From positions 1-22,658 of the forward strand of contig JACCSV010000105.1 in NCBI GenBank assembly GCA_013812805.1: 22,658 nucleotides of DNA, in the 5' to 3' direction. Positions 8,301 through 15,132 of the stretch are shown here, piece after piece. The position numbers and the translations under genes were made by a program. How positions within the stretch are numbered: the stretch's first letter is position 1; the number at the start of each line of letters is the position of its first letter. This DNA comes from Sphingomonas sp. (GTDB lineage: Bacteria; Pseudomonadota; Alphaproteobacteria; Sphingomonadales; Sphingomonadaceae). The notes below the pieces were generated by a model that had not been told where the DNA came from, searched no databases, and was given only the letters and a program-made list of their open reading frames with translations.

Positions 8301-8509
8301 TCGACGGGGAAAGTGATGCGTTGCTCGGCCTCGAGTGGGGAGAAACCCGGCGCGGGCGTGCTCACCTGAACCTGGACGTTGGTTATGTCAGGTACGGCGT
8401 CAATCTTCAGCCGGGAGAAGTTGTAGATTCCCACGGCAGACAGAAGGACGACCAGAGCCAGAATGGCCCAGCGCTGCCGGATCGACAGTCGAATGATGCG
8501 TTCGAGCAT
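5339..8509 (-). CDS. czcA: Heavy-metal efflux RND pump, CzcA/CusA family (1056 aa)
   Basis: This is the inner-membrane, proton-driven pump of a tripartite system that expels divalent metal ions across both membranes. Full family length is present. The first helix is at about residues 13-30, followed by the large periplasmic porter domain, the helix bundle from about 345, a second porter domain and the final helices. Helix 4 reads DFGLIVDGAVIIVEN, placing D402, D408 and E415 exactly as in Cupriavidus CzcA. This signature is typical of HME-RND pumps for Co, Zn, Cd or Ni rather than the Cu/Ag pump CusA. AAGGA precedes the ATG. It starts 12 bases after czcB. Substrate preference among divalent metals is inference. 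Confidence 0.93.
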   Translation of the reverse strand: MLERIIRLSIRQRWAILALVVLLSAVGIYNFSRLKIDAVPDITNVQVQVSTPAPGFSPLEAEQRITFPVETALAGVPGLEYTRSVSRAGLSQVTVVFKDGTDIYFARQLVNERLQGARDSLPPGVEPSMGPIATGLGEIFMYTLEAKRNAIKPGGGRYTAQDLRTLHDWVVRPQLRNVPGVTEVNSIGGYRKQYQIAPIPARLSAFGLSVSDLTQALERNNANVGAGYIERAGAQYVIRVPGVARDERDLSGIIVAYRSGVPVRVADVADVSIGSEIRQGAATKDGQEVVLGTIFMLVGENAREVSVAVAERLEQVNESLPGGVQAVTVYDRSKLVGKTIGTVQKNLAEGALLVIVVLFLLLGNIRAALITAAVIPVTFLMTISGMVAWDLSGNLMSLGALDFGLIVDGAVIIVENCLRRLGEAQHKLGRLLNRDERFDLAASASAEVVRPSLFGIAIITVVYLPIFALTGVEGKTFHPMAITVVLALSAAAILSLTFVPAAIASFVTGRVEEKESRIIQASKRRYAPLIDWALKSRKVVMIGALALVVLSGLAATRLGSEFIPNLDEGDIALHALRIPGTSLSQAVQMQSALENRIKQFPEVSEVFAKIGTADVATDPVPPSVADTFIIMKPRDEWPDPRKPKAALVAEMNTAIQRDVPGSRYEFIQPIQMRFNELIAGVRSDVAIKIIGDDLDELAAAAERVVGIVTTIDGAEDVQAEQVTGLPFVEIVPDRLRLSQLGLNVEDVQQVVSAATAGADAGQVFEGDRRFDIVVRLSESIRQDRSVLERLPVPLPGSGEGIRGSVPLSEVATITETTGPNQISREDGKRRAVVTTNVRGRDLGSFINEVQEKVSAGADLPEGYWVDYGGTFEQLQSASARLRIVVPLTLLLIFALLFMLFGSIRDAAIVFSGVPLALTGGVAALLLRGIPFSISAGVGFIALSGVAVLNGVVMLSFIRQLREEGMELEPAIKEGALTRLRPVLMTALVASLGFVPMALNVGIGSEVQRPLATVVIGGIVSSTILTLVVLPALYLIVHGRTWKRRGSEPSQAWDAPA

Positions 8510-8521
8510 GGCTATCGGTCC

Positions 8522-9766
8522 TTAGTGGTCGTGGCTCGCGCCGGCTTTTTCGATATCGGCCTTGATGACGTAACTGCCCTCGGTCACGTAAGCCTGGCCC
8601 GGCTTGATTCCGCTGAGCACCTCGGTCCACAACGGGCCCTTCCGACCCAGTTCGAGCATCCGCACCTCGTAGGTCTGGCCTACCTTGGCAAAGACGACCG
8701 TGAAGTCGCGGAATGCCTGCAGGGCTTCGCTCCTGACCGCGAGCGGCACAGTGCGTTGATCGATCGTAACCTGTCCGCGAACGCTCATGCCTGGTCGCCA
8801 GAAACCGTCGATGTTCGGCAATGCAGCCCGCGCCGCCAGCGCGCCCGTCGTCTGGTCGGCGCTCGGCTGGAAATCGCGGATGACTGACGCGTGGGTCCGG
8901 TTACCTTCCAGGAGACCGAGCTGAACTGCCTGGCCTGCGCGAACCCGCTCCATGTCCCGGGGAAACACCGGGAAGACGGCAATCGTCCGCGACGGGTCAG
9001 CGATGACGAACAAAGGTTCGCTGCCTGCGACATCGCCGACATTGGTCCGCCGCTCGATAATCACGCCGCTCATCGGCGCAGTCACCGAATAGACCTGCAT
9101 GCTCTCATTGCTCTCGACGCGTGCGAGAACGCGGCCCGCACCAACGCGGTCGCCGACGTTGCCTGAGACGGACACGACACGGCCCGGGAACTTGGCGCCA
9201 ACATCCGCCTTCGCGGACGGGTCCAGCTCGACCCTGCCCACAAGCTCTAGCGTTTCGCCGATTTGCGCCGGGCCCACCGCCTCAACCTCGATCCCTGCAG
9301 CCCGCGCCGCGGCATCCGGAATCGTTACGCGCCCCTCGTAGGATGGAAATTGCCAGCGGTGCACGCGGCCTTCTTCACGCGCGACCACGACAACGTCGAA
9401 GCTGTGCGGCTCGATGACCTCGCCGTTGCCACGAAGGTAATCATTCTCCGGCATGAAGCGAAAATTGTTGATTTCGCCGTCGAGCCGTTTGAGCGTTACC
9501 GTCAAAGCCACGCTTTCTGGGGCAATCGGCTTATCGTCGCGATACGCGTAAATGCGGTATTCTGGAGGGACGCCATCTTCGAAGATGGTCATTTCCAGCG
9601 CGAAATTTCCGTCGCGAAGCATGCGTCCGTTATGGGGACCTCGCTCATAGCCCCCTTCGGCCGCCTCGCTCTCGGCTTCGGCTTCCCCGGAGTTTCCCCG
9701 GCCGCACGCGGCCAGCGGCAAGGCCATGCAAAGCGTCGCCGCAAACGCGACTTTGATCAATTTCAT
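8522..9766 (-). CDS. czcB: Efflux RND periplasmic adaptor (membrane fusion protein), lipoprotein
   Basis: The adaptor joins the RND pump to the outer-membrane channel. Residues 1-21 are a lipoprotein signal ending in LAAC, so C21 is the likely lipidated cysteine. An acidic linker follows, then an extra N-terminal beta domain (about 45-145, starting near GPHNGRML) often seen in CzcB-type adaptors. The barrel-sandwich region begins near GRVVSVSGNVGDRVGAGRVL and resumes at VTAPMSGVIIERRTNVGDV. The alpha-hairpin is very short, as in some HME adaptors. The beta-barrel and membrane-proximal domains complete the protein, which ends SHDH. GGGAG lies 8 bases before the ATG. It lies 41 bases after czcC and 12 before czcA. 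Confidence 0.9.
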   Translation of the reverse strand: MKLIKVAFAATLCMALPLAACGRGNSGEAEAESEAAEGGYERGPHNGRMLRDGNFALEMTIFEDGVPPEYRIYAYRDDKPIAPESVALTVTLKRLDGEINNFRFMPENDYLRGNGEVIEPHSFDVVVVAREEGRVHRWQFPSYEGRVTIPDAAARAAGIEVEAVGPAQIGETLELVGRVELDPSAKADVGAKFPGRVVSVSGNVGDRVGAGRVLARVESNESMQVYSVTAPMSGVIIERRTNVGDVAGSEPLFVIADPSRTIAVFPVFPRDMERVRAGQAVQLGLLEGNRTHASVIRDFQPSADQTTGALAARAALPNIDGFWRPGMSVRGQVTIDQRTVPLAVRSEALQAFRDFTVVFAKVGQTYEVRMLELGRKGPLWTEVLSGIKPGQAYVTEGSYVIKADIEKAGASHDH

Positions 9767-9807
9767 TGGATTGGCTCCCGCGCCAGATGGAGAAAGCGTC
9801 CGGTCAG

Positions 9808-11070
9808 TCAGTCCAGCTCAGCTCGCGCCCTGTGATACCGCTCGGAAGCATCGACGATACGTGTCCGCGCATTGACCAGTGTCAGCTGGGCCGCCGAGAC
9901 GTCGGCGAAGCTGAAAAAGCCCCGATTGTAGCCGAAACGCACCTGCTCAAGCGTCTTCTCGGCATTGGCGAGGACCTCTGCACGGATCAGTTCGACCTCG
10001 TGCCGACTTTCTTCCACTACCTCCGCGGCAAGCGCGATCGCACGTTCCCGATTGAACCGCTCGACCGCAAGTTCCGCTTCGATCTGCCTCCCCCGCGCCA
10101 GCGCCTCGGCAACGCGCGCCTGGGACAACCGCCGTCCGCCCAGCGGAAGCGAGACGCCGGCCACCGCCCCAAGACCGCCGGATGCGAGGATGCGCGGCCC
10201 AGCCGTGATCGTCGGATCGCGAGCCGCGTTGGCGCGCTGCAATTCGACCGTTGTCAGGGCGCGGGCCCGGCGAGCTTCGAAAATAGCTAGATCAGCCGCT
10301 GAGGACGCCGCTGCTTGTACTGGCCTGACGTCGAGGAAACTTTCGGCGTCTGCCACTGAGGTGGCGGGCGCGCCGCCCCACAACGTCGCGAGGCGTTTGA
10401 GAGCGGCATCGCGGGTGTGAACCGCCAGAACGACGTCTGCCTCCGCTTCAGCAACACCGGTCTGTGCTCGGGTCCCGGCAAAGATCGGATCCTTGGCGGA
10501 AGCGACCCTGCGTCCAACCTCCCGGCGAAGCTCTTGAGCGACGCGCAGTCGCTCACGCGCGACCGCGACCTTGGCCGAAGCCGCCTGGGCCTCGACATAG
10601 CCATCCTGAACCAGCTTGATCAGGTCGAGCCGGGCGATCAACGCTTCCGCTTCAACCACGTCGATCTCTCGGTTCACAAGCTCGACCCGAGCGCGACGTT
10701 TTCCGCCTCGCTCGAGCGTCTGGGTGTAGGTCCCGGTGATTTGAAACTGGTCGTACAGGTCGCCTATCGGCAGGCCGAAATTCTCTGCCGTGACGTCCAC
10801 GCTCGGCTGTGGCTTCAATCCTGCCGCATCCCGCGCAGCTTCAAGTGTTTGGCGCCTAGCCGTGGACACGGCAGGAAGCGGCGACGTCCGAAGCGTCTGC
10901 CGGATGGCTGCTTCGAGTGTCAGACCGCCAGCTTGCCCGGAATCAAAGCTCGATGTTGGCTGGGCAACACCACTTTGAGCCCATGCAGGAGCGCCTGCAA
11001 GGCAACCGGCCAGGATAAGGCCCCACGATGCAGTGCCGGGTCGCCGGCACCGCGCTTTCTTGCACGTCAT
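9808..11070 (-). CDS. czcC: TolC-family outer-membrane channel of the metal efflux system
   Basis: This encodes 420 residues with a signal peptide ending AWA before QSG (about residue 31). The remainder is long, alanine-rich amphipathic helix with the internal two-fold repeat typical of TolC/CzcC: LTLEAAIRQTLRTSPLPAV opens the first half, and RVAEALARGRQIEAELAVER with RFGYNRGFFSFADV lies in the second. The last motif is a common CzcC/TolC element near the end. GGAGAG precedes the ATG. It is the first structural gene after a small His-rich protein gene, giving the order leader-czcC-czcB-czcA seen in known czc operons. Confidence 0.9.
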   Translation of the reverse strand: MTCKKARCRRPGTASWGLILAGCLAGAPAWAQSGVAQPTSSFDSGQAGGLTLEAAIRQTLRTSPLPAVSTARRQTLEAARDAAGLKPQPSVDVTAENFGLPIGDLYDQFQITGTYTQTLERGGKRRARVELVNREIDVVEAEALIARLDLIKLVQDGYVEAQAASAKVAVARERLRVAQELRREVGRRVASAKDPIFAGTRAQTGVAEAEADVVLAVHTRDAALKRLATLWGGAPATSVADAESFLDVRPVQAAASSAADLAIFEARRARALTTVELQRANAARDPTITAGPRILASGGLGAVAGVSLPLGGRRLSQARVAEALARGRQIEAELAVERFNRERAIALAAEVVEESRHEVELIRAEVLANAEKTLEQVRFGYNRGFFSFADVSAAQLTLVNARTRIVDASERYHRARAELD

Positions 11071-11125
11071 GAATTCTCTCCGCCAAAACTACCGAAGGGC
11101 CCCTAGGCCCTAAGACACGGTCGTT

Positions 11126-11509
11126 TCAGGCGGCTCGCGGCGGTCGAATGGGTGGCGACCAGCCACGGGTAGCCAAACCGGGCGTGTTGGCTGACGGTGG
11201 AGACTCTTGGCGCGTGATATGGCGTGGCCGCATCTCGTCGCCGGGAGAATGGTTGAGGTCCAACGCCGACGACGAGGCGTGGGAGTGAGCTGGTTTACCT
11301 TCTGTCGCGTCCAGCGCCTCGGCCGGAATTTCTTGCCCAGGTGCAGCTTCCGCAGGAAGATCATCGTCGTGGCTGTGAAGCTGACCGGCCTGTACGGGTA
11401 ATTGCGCGTGGGCGAAAAAGTGCATTCCCGTTGCTGACGCTGGCGCGGTCAGCGTCACCGCGCAGCAGATCAGCGCCAGTAAACCGAATAGTTTTCGAGC
11501 CAGTATCAC
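11126..11509 (-). CDS. Small His-rich periplasmic protein heading the czc operon
   Basis: This encodes 127 residues from a GTG at 11509. The first 26 or so residues form a signal peptide (LLALICCAVTLTAPASA). The mature chain is low-complexity and acidic with scattered histidines: MHFFAH, QLHSHDDD, PAHSHAS, NHSPGDEM and RPRHITR. This composition suggests weak metal binding in the periplasm. Its position just before czcC recalls czcI of Cupriavidus, a small periplasmic protein linked to regulation of czc, but I see no sequence match strong enough to give that name. It ends 55 bases before czcC and lies opposite a divergent methyltransferase gene, so the operon promoter should be at about 11510-11585. 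Confidence 0.7.
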   Translation of the reverse strand: MILARKLFGLLALICCAVTLTAPASATGMHFFAHAQLPVQAGQLHSHDDDLPAEAAPGQEIPAEALDATEGKPAHSHASSSALDLNHSPGDEMRPRHITRQESPPSANTPGLATRGWSPPIRPPRAA

Positions 11510-11530
11510 ACGCGCTGAATATTAAGCATC

Positions 11531-11545
11531 ATTGCTAGACGCAAT
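11531..11545. promoter_or_regulatory. Inverted repeat in the divergent promoter region
   Basis: ATTGC and GCAAT form perfect 5-bp arms around TAGAC. It lies mid-way between the start of the czc operon (minus strand) and the methyltransferase gene (plus strand), in an AT-richer gap. Such a site could be a shared operator, but no regulator gene adjoins it. Confidence 0.35.
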
Positions 11546-11585
11546 CGCTAATGTACGAATTTGACCAGCCTCCGACTCCAACTTC

Positions 11586-12263
11586 ATGTCAGCCTCCGAG
11601 GCGGCTGATGCTGTCGACAACCTCTATGTGAGTTGCATGCCCAACAGCCAAGAACCAGCGCTTCGGGCGTACCAGCGGATCGCTCCCTTCTACGATTTGA
11701 TCGATCTGCCGTTCGAGCTCGGGCGCTACCGGTCAATCCGGCCTCTGCTGTTCGAGGGGCTGAGCGGGCGGCTATTGGATGCCGGCGTCGGCACCGGGCG
11801 GAACGTCGCTTTCTATCCGTCAGGCTCTGATGTCGTCGGCGTCGACCTTAGCCCGGCGATGCTCAAGCGCGCTGCGCGCAGACGCACAAAATCGGGAGCA
11901 AATGTGCGTCTTATGCAAATGAACCTGGCTGAGCTGGCTTTTGCCGACGGCTATTTCGACGCAGCGGTAGCATCATTCGTCTTTTGTACCATGCCAGAAG
12001 AAGAGAGGCTGGCGGCGCTTCGCGAGCTGAGGCGCGTCGTTGGCCCGTCGGGACGGGTCAGGCTTCTCGAATATGCGCCTGCGCAGACCCGCTTCAGGCG
12101 AGCCCTGGCGCGCATTTGGCAACCGTGGGTCAGCTGGGCGTTCGGCGCCAGGCTCGACCAAGACATTGAGCTGGAGCTGTCCAAGGCGTCGTTGCGGGTG
12201 ACCGGCTCGCGCTACGTCACCAGCACGATCAAACTTGTCGAGGCGACGCCCGTAGGTGGATGA
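11586..12263 (+). CDS. Class I SAM-dependent methyltransferase (UbiE/phospholipid type)
   Basis: This is a Rossmann-fold methyltransferase of 225 residues, or 208 if it starts at the second ATG (11637, MPNSQEP). Neither start has a strong ribosome site, and family similarity begins after the second. Motif I is LLDAGVGTGRN, followed by VVGVDLSPAML (acidic end of strand 2), the region near FDAAVASFVFCTM, and a post-motif LRELRRVVGPSGRVRLLEY. These motifs and the opening AYQRIAPFYDLIDLPFELGR resemble phosphatidylethanolamine N-methyltransferase-like and UbiE-like enzymes. The substrate is unknown. It is the only plus-strand gene in the island and diverges from the czc operon. A membrane-lipid or metal-related role would be speculation. 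Confidence 0.82.
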   Translation: MSASEAADAVDNLYVSCMPNSQEPALRAYQRIAPFYDLIDLPFELGRYRSIRPLLFEGLSGRLLDAGVGTGRNVAFYPSGSDVVGVDLSPAMLKRAARRRTKSGANVRLMQMNLAELAFADGYFDAAVASFVFCTMPEEERLAALRELRRVVGPSGRVRLLEYAPAQTRFRRALARIWQPWVSWAFGARLDQDIELELSKASLRVTGSRYVTSTIKLVEATPVGG

Positions 12264-12298
12264 TGCGAGTGTCCCCGCTTTTCCGAAAGCTCACGGCT

Positions 12299-12935
12299 CT
12301 ACAGGCGACAGTTTTTGACAGCTCGAATTGAGATGTCGACGTGCAGCCGCGCGTGTCTTGCATATTCTCGTGCTTCAGCCAGGCTGGCAGAATTCAAGGT
12401 AAGCGACGCCCACCCGACTACTCGCTGTGGATGGCTCGGCAACGCAGGGAAGGTGTTTGCGGCAGCAGTCCACCGTGCAATCGCGTTTTGCAGCTTCGAC
12501 CAGCGCTTTGCGGGTTCTCGCCAGCTGCCACCCCAGGACATCGGCTACGACACAGGCATTGTCGTCACGACGAGCCAAGCTTCTTTCACCCTTGAGGCCA
12601 GGAAGGATGCCGAGACTACTCGCTCCCGAAATCCTCCCGTCTCCGTTCGCATCGCCGTAGAATGGGCCAGACGAGCCGACGACGAGATTCCTTGCCTCCT
12701 CGGCAGCTTCGTGCGCGGAGCGGAGAGTAGAGGCGCCCTGCCATCGTGCAACAGCTCGGTCCAATGCTTCCAGCCTATTCGTCAGACTTTCGGTGCTAGG
12801 TTGCTGCGGCTGCGGCTGCGGCTCGGCAGGCGCGGGCTGTGCCAGACCCGATGGAGCTAGATACGGCGTCGTCGGCTCTGGGGAACCACAGGCCATCAGC
12901 CCCAGTGAGACCAGCAGAGTTATCATTGCCGTCAT
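12299..12935 (-). pseudogene. Frameshifted lipoprotein with EF-hand-like motif
   Basis: The intact part starts at the ATG at 12935: MTAMITLLVSLGLMAC, a lipoprotein signal with C16 as the lipidated residue. A Pro/Gln linker follows (residues 33-46), coded by a short CTGCGG repeat. Residues 52-85 are helical (LEALDRAVARWQGA). D95-S103 reads DANGDGRIS, an EF-hand/dockerin-like calcium loop. After DVLG the original frame gives unlikely protein, whereas another frame gives a natural continuation (GSWREPAKRWSKLQ to the stop at 12299). Removing one G from the GGGG at about 12530 joins them into 211 residues. The change may be a real mutation or a homopolymer error. Function is unknown. It lies downstream of the sulfur operon and converges with the methyltransferase gene. 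Confidence 0.6.
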
Positions 12936-13005
12936 GTTCCGGAGCTTTTGCCTTCTGCCAATCATACAGATGATCGTTCCCGACCTGGTCGCGGACAATC
13001 GAGCA

Positions 13006-13113
13006 TCACGCGCCATACGCCCAGCAATAGAGAACCACTGCGAGCAACGGCTGAGCGGCCAAAGCCCAGCGAAACCACCACCACTCCGATTCGGGGCAAC
13101 AGGCACAACTCAT
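13006..13113 (-). CDS. 35-residue Cys/Trp-rich small membrane protein (candidate)
   Basis: This ORF starts 11 bases after the tauE stop, and GAGG lies about 7 bases before its ATG. The protein begins MSCACCPESEWWWFRWALAA and continues with a hydrophobic stretch PLLAVVLYCWAYGA before TGA. It has three cysteines in the first six residues, four Trp at 11-16 and one likely transmembrane helix at about residues 16-34. A thiol-rich, membrane-bound small protein at the end of a persulfide operon could bind or relay sulfur or metal, but that is inference. The overlapping longer open frames on this strand have no ribosome site as good. I do not recognise a family. Confidence 0.5.
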   Translation of the reverse strand: MSCACCPESEWWWFRWALAAQPLLAVVLYCWAYGA

Positions 13114-13124
13114 CAATTTCCCTC

Positions 13125-13910
13125 TTAAGCAAGAAATGCCGAAGCGCTTTTCCAGAGCATGTAAAGCGCAACCACAAAGATCAGAGCGGCGAAGAGGGTC
13201 GTGAGCATTCCTCTGCGCTCCGAGAGCCGCTTAGCGGCCACCGCGCCCCCGAGGCCGCCTAAGACACCGCCGGCGATGAACGTCGCAGCGAGCTTCCAAT
13301 CGACCAAGCCCGATGCCGCATAATTCAAAGCGGTCGTAAGGCCAAAGGCAGCGACCGCGATCAGCGAAGAGCCGATGGCGTTGATCATCGGCATTCCCGT
13401 CGCTGCGGTCAGACCGGGCACAACGAGGAAACCTCCGCCGATTCCGAAGAAGCCTGAAAAGGCTCCAGCGCCAGCTCCAAAGCCGAGCAACTTGCCGGCA
13501 TTGTCTCCGCCAAGAACGACGTCGGGATTGCCGGCACTACCGCGACGCCGAAGCATGAGAACACCCACGGCGATCATCACGAATGCGAACAGGAAGAGGA
13601 GCTTCTCTCCGTCGACCGCTTTTCCCAATGTCGAGCCCGCGAAGGCCCCAGCGACGCCCGCAACCGCGAAGACCGACGCGCACCGCCATTTCACCGTGCC
13701 CGCTCGCGCGTGACTTGCAAGCCCGGTCGCGGCGTTCACCGCCACAGCGAAGGCACTCGTGCCAATCGCGACGTGCGGGTTGGTCATCCCGACCAGATAC
13801 ACGATCAAGGGCACCGCGAGGATTGAGCCACCGCCCCCCACGAGCGCCAGCACGAAACCGACAAGGGCTCCGGACCCGGTGCCGAGCAGATATTGAGTGG
13901 CGTCGAGCAT
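13125..13910 (-). CDS. TauE/SafE-family sulfite/anion exporter
   Basis: This encodes 261 residues with about eight hydrophobic segments in two similar halves, the pattern of TauE/SafE permeases. GALVGFVLALVGGGGSILAVP opens the first half, and GAFSGFFGIGGGFLVVPGL the second; both are the glycine-rich family repeats. These proteins are thought to export sulfite or related organosulfur anions. In this operon the likely substrate is sulfite made by the persulfide dioxygenase. It starts 6 bases after the DUF442 gene and ends 11 bases before the 35-residue ORF. Homologues linked to persulfide operons support this role; direct evidence from sequence is only the fold. Confidence 0.88.
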   Translation of the reverse strand: MLDATQYLLGTGSGALVGFVLALVGGGGSILAVPLIVYLVGMTNPHVAIGTSAFAVAVNAATGLASHARAGTVKWRCASVFAVAGVAGAFAGSTLGKAVDGEKLLFLFAFVMIAVGVLMLRRRGSAGNPDVVLGGDNAGKLLGFGAGAGAFSGFFGIGGGFLVVPGLTAATGMPMINAIGSSLIAVAAFGLTTALNYAASGLVDWKLAATFIAGGVLGGLGGAVAAKRLSERRGMLTTLFAALIFVVALYMLWKSASAFLA

Positions 13911-13916
13911 GCCGCG

Positions 13917-14243
13917 TCAGTCGCCCTGGCGCGCCATTTTCTGCAGAGCAGCCGCACGCCCGCCAGTGCGGCAGAACGCCACCACCGGGCCGTCGGATTG
14001 CCGGATCGCCTCGGCAAAGGCGCGAGCGTCTGTATCGTTAGCCTGGCCCGGAACGACCGGGATATGCCGGTAACTCATTCCATGCCGCTGCGCTTCGGCC
14101 TGCAGATCATCGGAAAGCGGCTGGTCTGGTGCTTCGCCATCTGGCCGGTTGTTGATCAACATTCGACAGCCCTGAGCGGCGAGCTCCTCGATCTCGTTGA
14201 CCTGGACCTGACCGCGCGTCGTTACCTTGGTCTCATCGATCAT
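13917..14243 (-). CDS. DUF442/TIGR01244-type sulfurtransferase (rhodanese-like)
   Basis: This encodes 108 residues from the ATG at 14243, which overlaps the preceding stop as ATGA and has GGAA upstream. The longer frame to 14390 only runs through the upstream gene. INNRPDGEAPDQP (about residues 30-42) is the family hallmark. FCRTGGRAA supplies the phosphatase-like loop CX4R with C91 and R96; C91 is the expected persulfide carrier. In the Blh protein of Agrobacterium and Xylella this domain is fused in front of the persulfide dioxygenase. Here it is a separate gene in the same operon. It probably transfers sulfane sulfur between thiols, producing or consuming glutathione persulfide. Confidence 0.87.
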   Translation of the reverse strand: MIDETKVTTRGQVQVNEIEELAAQGCRMLINNRPDGEAPDQPLSDDLQAEAQRHGMSYRHIPVVPGQANDTDARAFAEAIRQSDGPVVAFCRTGGRAAALQKMARQGD

Positions 14244-14698
14244 CGTTTCAATTCCTTTGGCTTGAGATGAAGAGTTGGAAGAGCGCTTCCTGCTGCTTTG
14301 TGCAGAAGCATGCCGGCGAGCATTGCGGCCGCAAACAGCCACAGTTCCCACCGGCCGAGTGCGAGGCCCGCTATCGCCGGCCCGGGACACAACCCGACGA
14401 GCCCCCAGCCAATGCCGAACAGGGTGGCGCCGGCGAGCAGCTTCGAGTTCAGTTCACGGCTCTCGGGTATTTGAAACTGCGTTTCGAGCAGCGGCCGGTC
14501 CATGCGCCTCACCACCGCATAAGCCATAGCTGACGGGATCAATGCTCCGCCCATCACCAAGGCGAGGGTCGGGTCCCAATTTCCGGCGACATCGAGGAAC
14601 GCCAGTACGCGCGCCGGATTGACCATGTCCGACAGGGCAAGCCCGGCGCCGAAGATGACCCCGACCAGAAGCCCCGGAAGCGTATTGCGCATGGTCAT
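14240..14698 (-). CDS. YeeE/YedE-family transporter subunit, second half (PmpB-like)
   Basis: This encodes 152 residues from the ATG at 14698, chosen because it forms an ATGA overlap with the preceding gene. Four hydrophobic segments are visible: GLLVGVIFGAGLALSDM, TLALVMGGALIPSAMAYAVV, LLAGATLFGIGWGLVGLCPG and WELWLFAAAMLAGMLL. SDMVNPARVLAFLD and GLCPGPAIAGLA are hallmarks of the second half of split YeeE/YedE proteins. Full-length YeeE takes up thiosulfate through conserved cysteines. The split pair (PmpA/PmpB) is associated with sulfur-compound movement in persulfide operons regulated by BigR-type repressors. C-terminal residues KPKELKR are cytoplasmic-looking. The stop overlaps the DUF442 start. 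Confidence 0.87.
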   Translation of the reverse strand: MTMRNTLPGLLVGVIFGAGLALSDMVNPARVLAFLDVAGNWDPTLALVMGGALIPSAMAYAVVRRMDRPLLETQFQIPESRELNSKLLAGATLFGIGWGLVGLCPGPAIAGLALGRWELWLFAAAMLAGMLLHKAAGSALPTLHLKPKELKR

Positions 14699-15123
14699 GC
14701 GCCGACCAGGTGGCGGGCGATGAACACCACCGCCAACCCCGCGGCCATGAAAGCGAATGTTGCCGTGATCGAGCGGGGCGAGAGCCGAGCAAGCCCGCAC
14801 ACGCCGTGGCCGCTGGTACAGCCGTTCCCCAGACGCGTTCCGAAACCGACGAGCAGCCCAGCGACAAAGAGCAGCGGGACCGACGAAGACACATCGACTT
14901 GCGGCTGACGGACGAAGGCCGAGATCAACGCTGCACCCGCCGGCAACCCGATGACGAAGGCGGCGGCCTGACTCCAAGGCACGCCGGGTCCGCTGATGCC
15001 GCTCGCACGAGCCGCCATGCCGCTGACGCCGGCGATGCGGCCGCTGAGCAGGAGCAGGAGCCCGGCCGCAGTGCCGATCAGCATACCGCCGGCGACTGCG
15101 GCGAGGGGTGACAAAGGTGTCAT
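14695..15123 (-). CDS. YeeE/YedE-family transporter subunit, first half (PmpA-like)
   Basis: This encodes 142 residues with four likely helices. The hallmark GNGCTSGHGVCGLARLS (about residues 99-115) supplies the conserved cysteines of the YeeE sulfur-transport path. LIGTAAGLLLLLSGRIAGVSGM is the usual opening. Together with the next gene it equals one full-length YeeE. It begins 9 bases after the dioxygenase stop with AGGA upstream of the ATG and overlaps the following gene by four bases, so the two halves should be made in balance. The transported species (thiosulfate or another sulfur anion) cannot be read from sequence. Confidence 0.88.
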   Translation of the reverse strand: MTPLSPLAAVAGGMLIGTAAGLLLLLSGRIAGVSGMAARASGISGPGVPWSQAAAFVIGLPAGAALISAFVRQPQVDVSSSVPLLFVAGLLVGFGTRLGNGCTSGHGVCGLARLSPRSITATFAFMAAGLAVVFIARHLVGA

Positions 15124-15132
15124 GGGGCGATC

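Noticed and set aside
12799..12825. Hexanucleotide CTGCGG repeat as a phase-variable tract
   Set aside because: There are only about three copies, coding a Pro/Gln linker in frame. Changes in number would not shift the frame.
14699..14977. Longer N-terminus for the second YeeE gene (start 14977)
   Set aside because: The extension overlaps the first YeeE gene throughout and has no membrane character. The ATG at 14698 gives an ATGA overlap and a normal family N-terminus.
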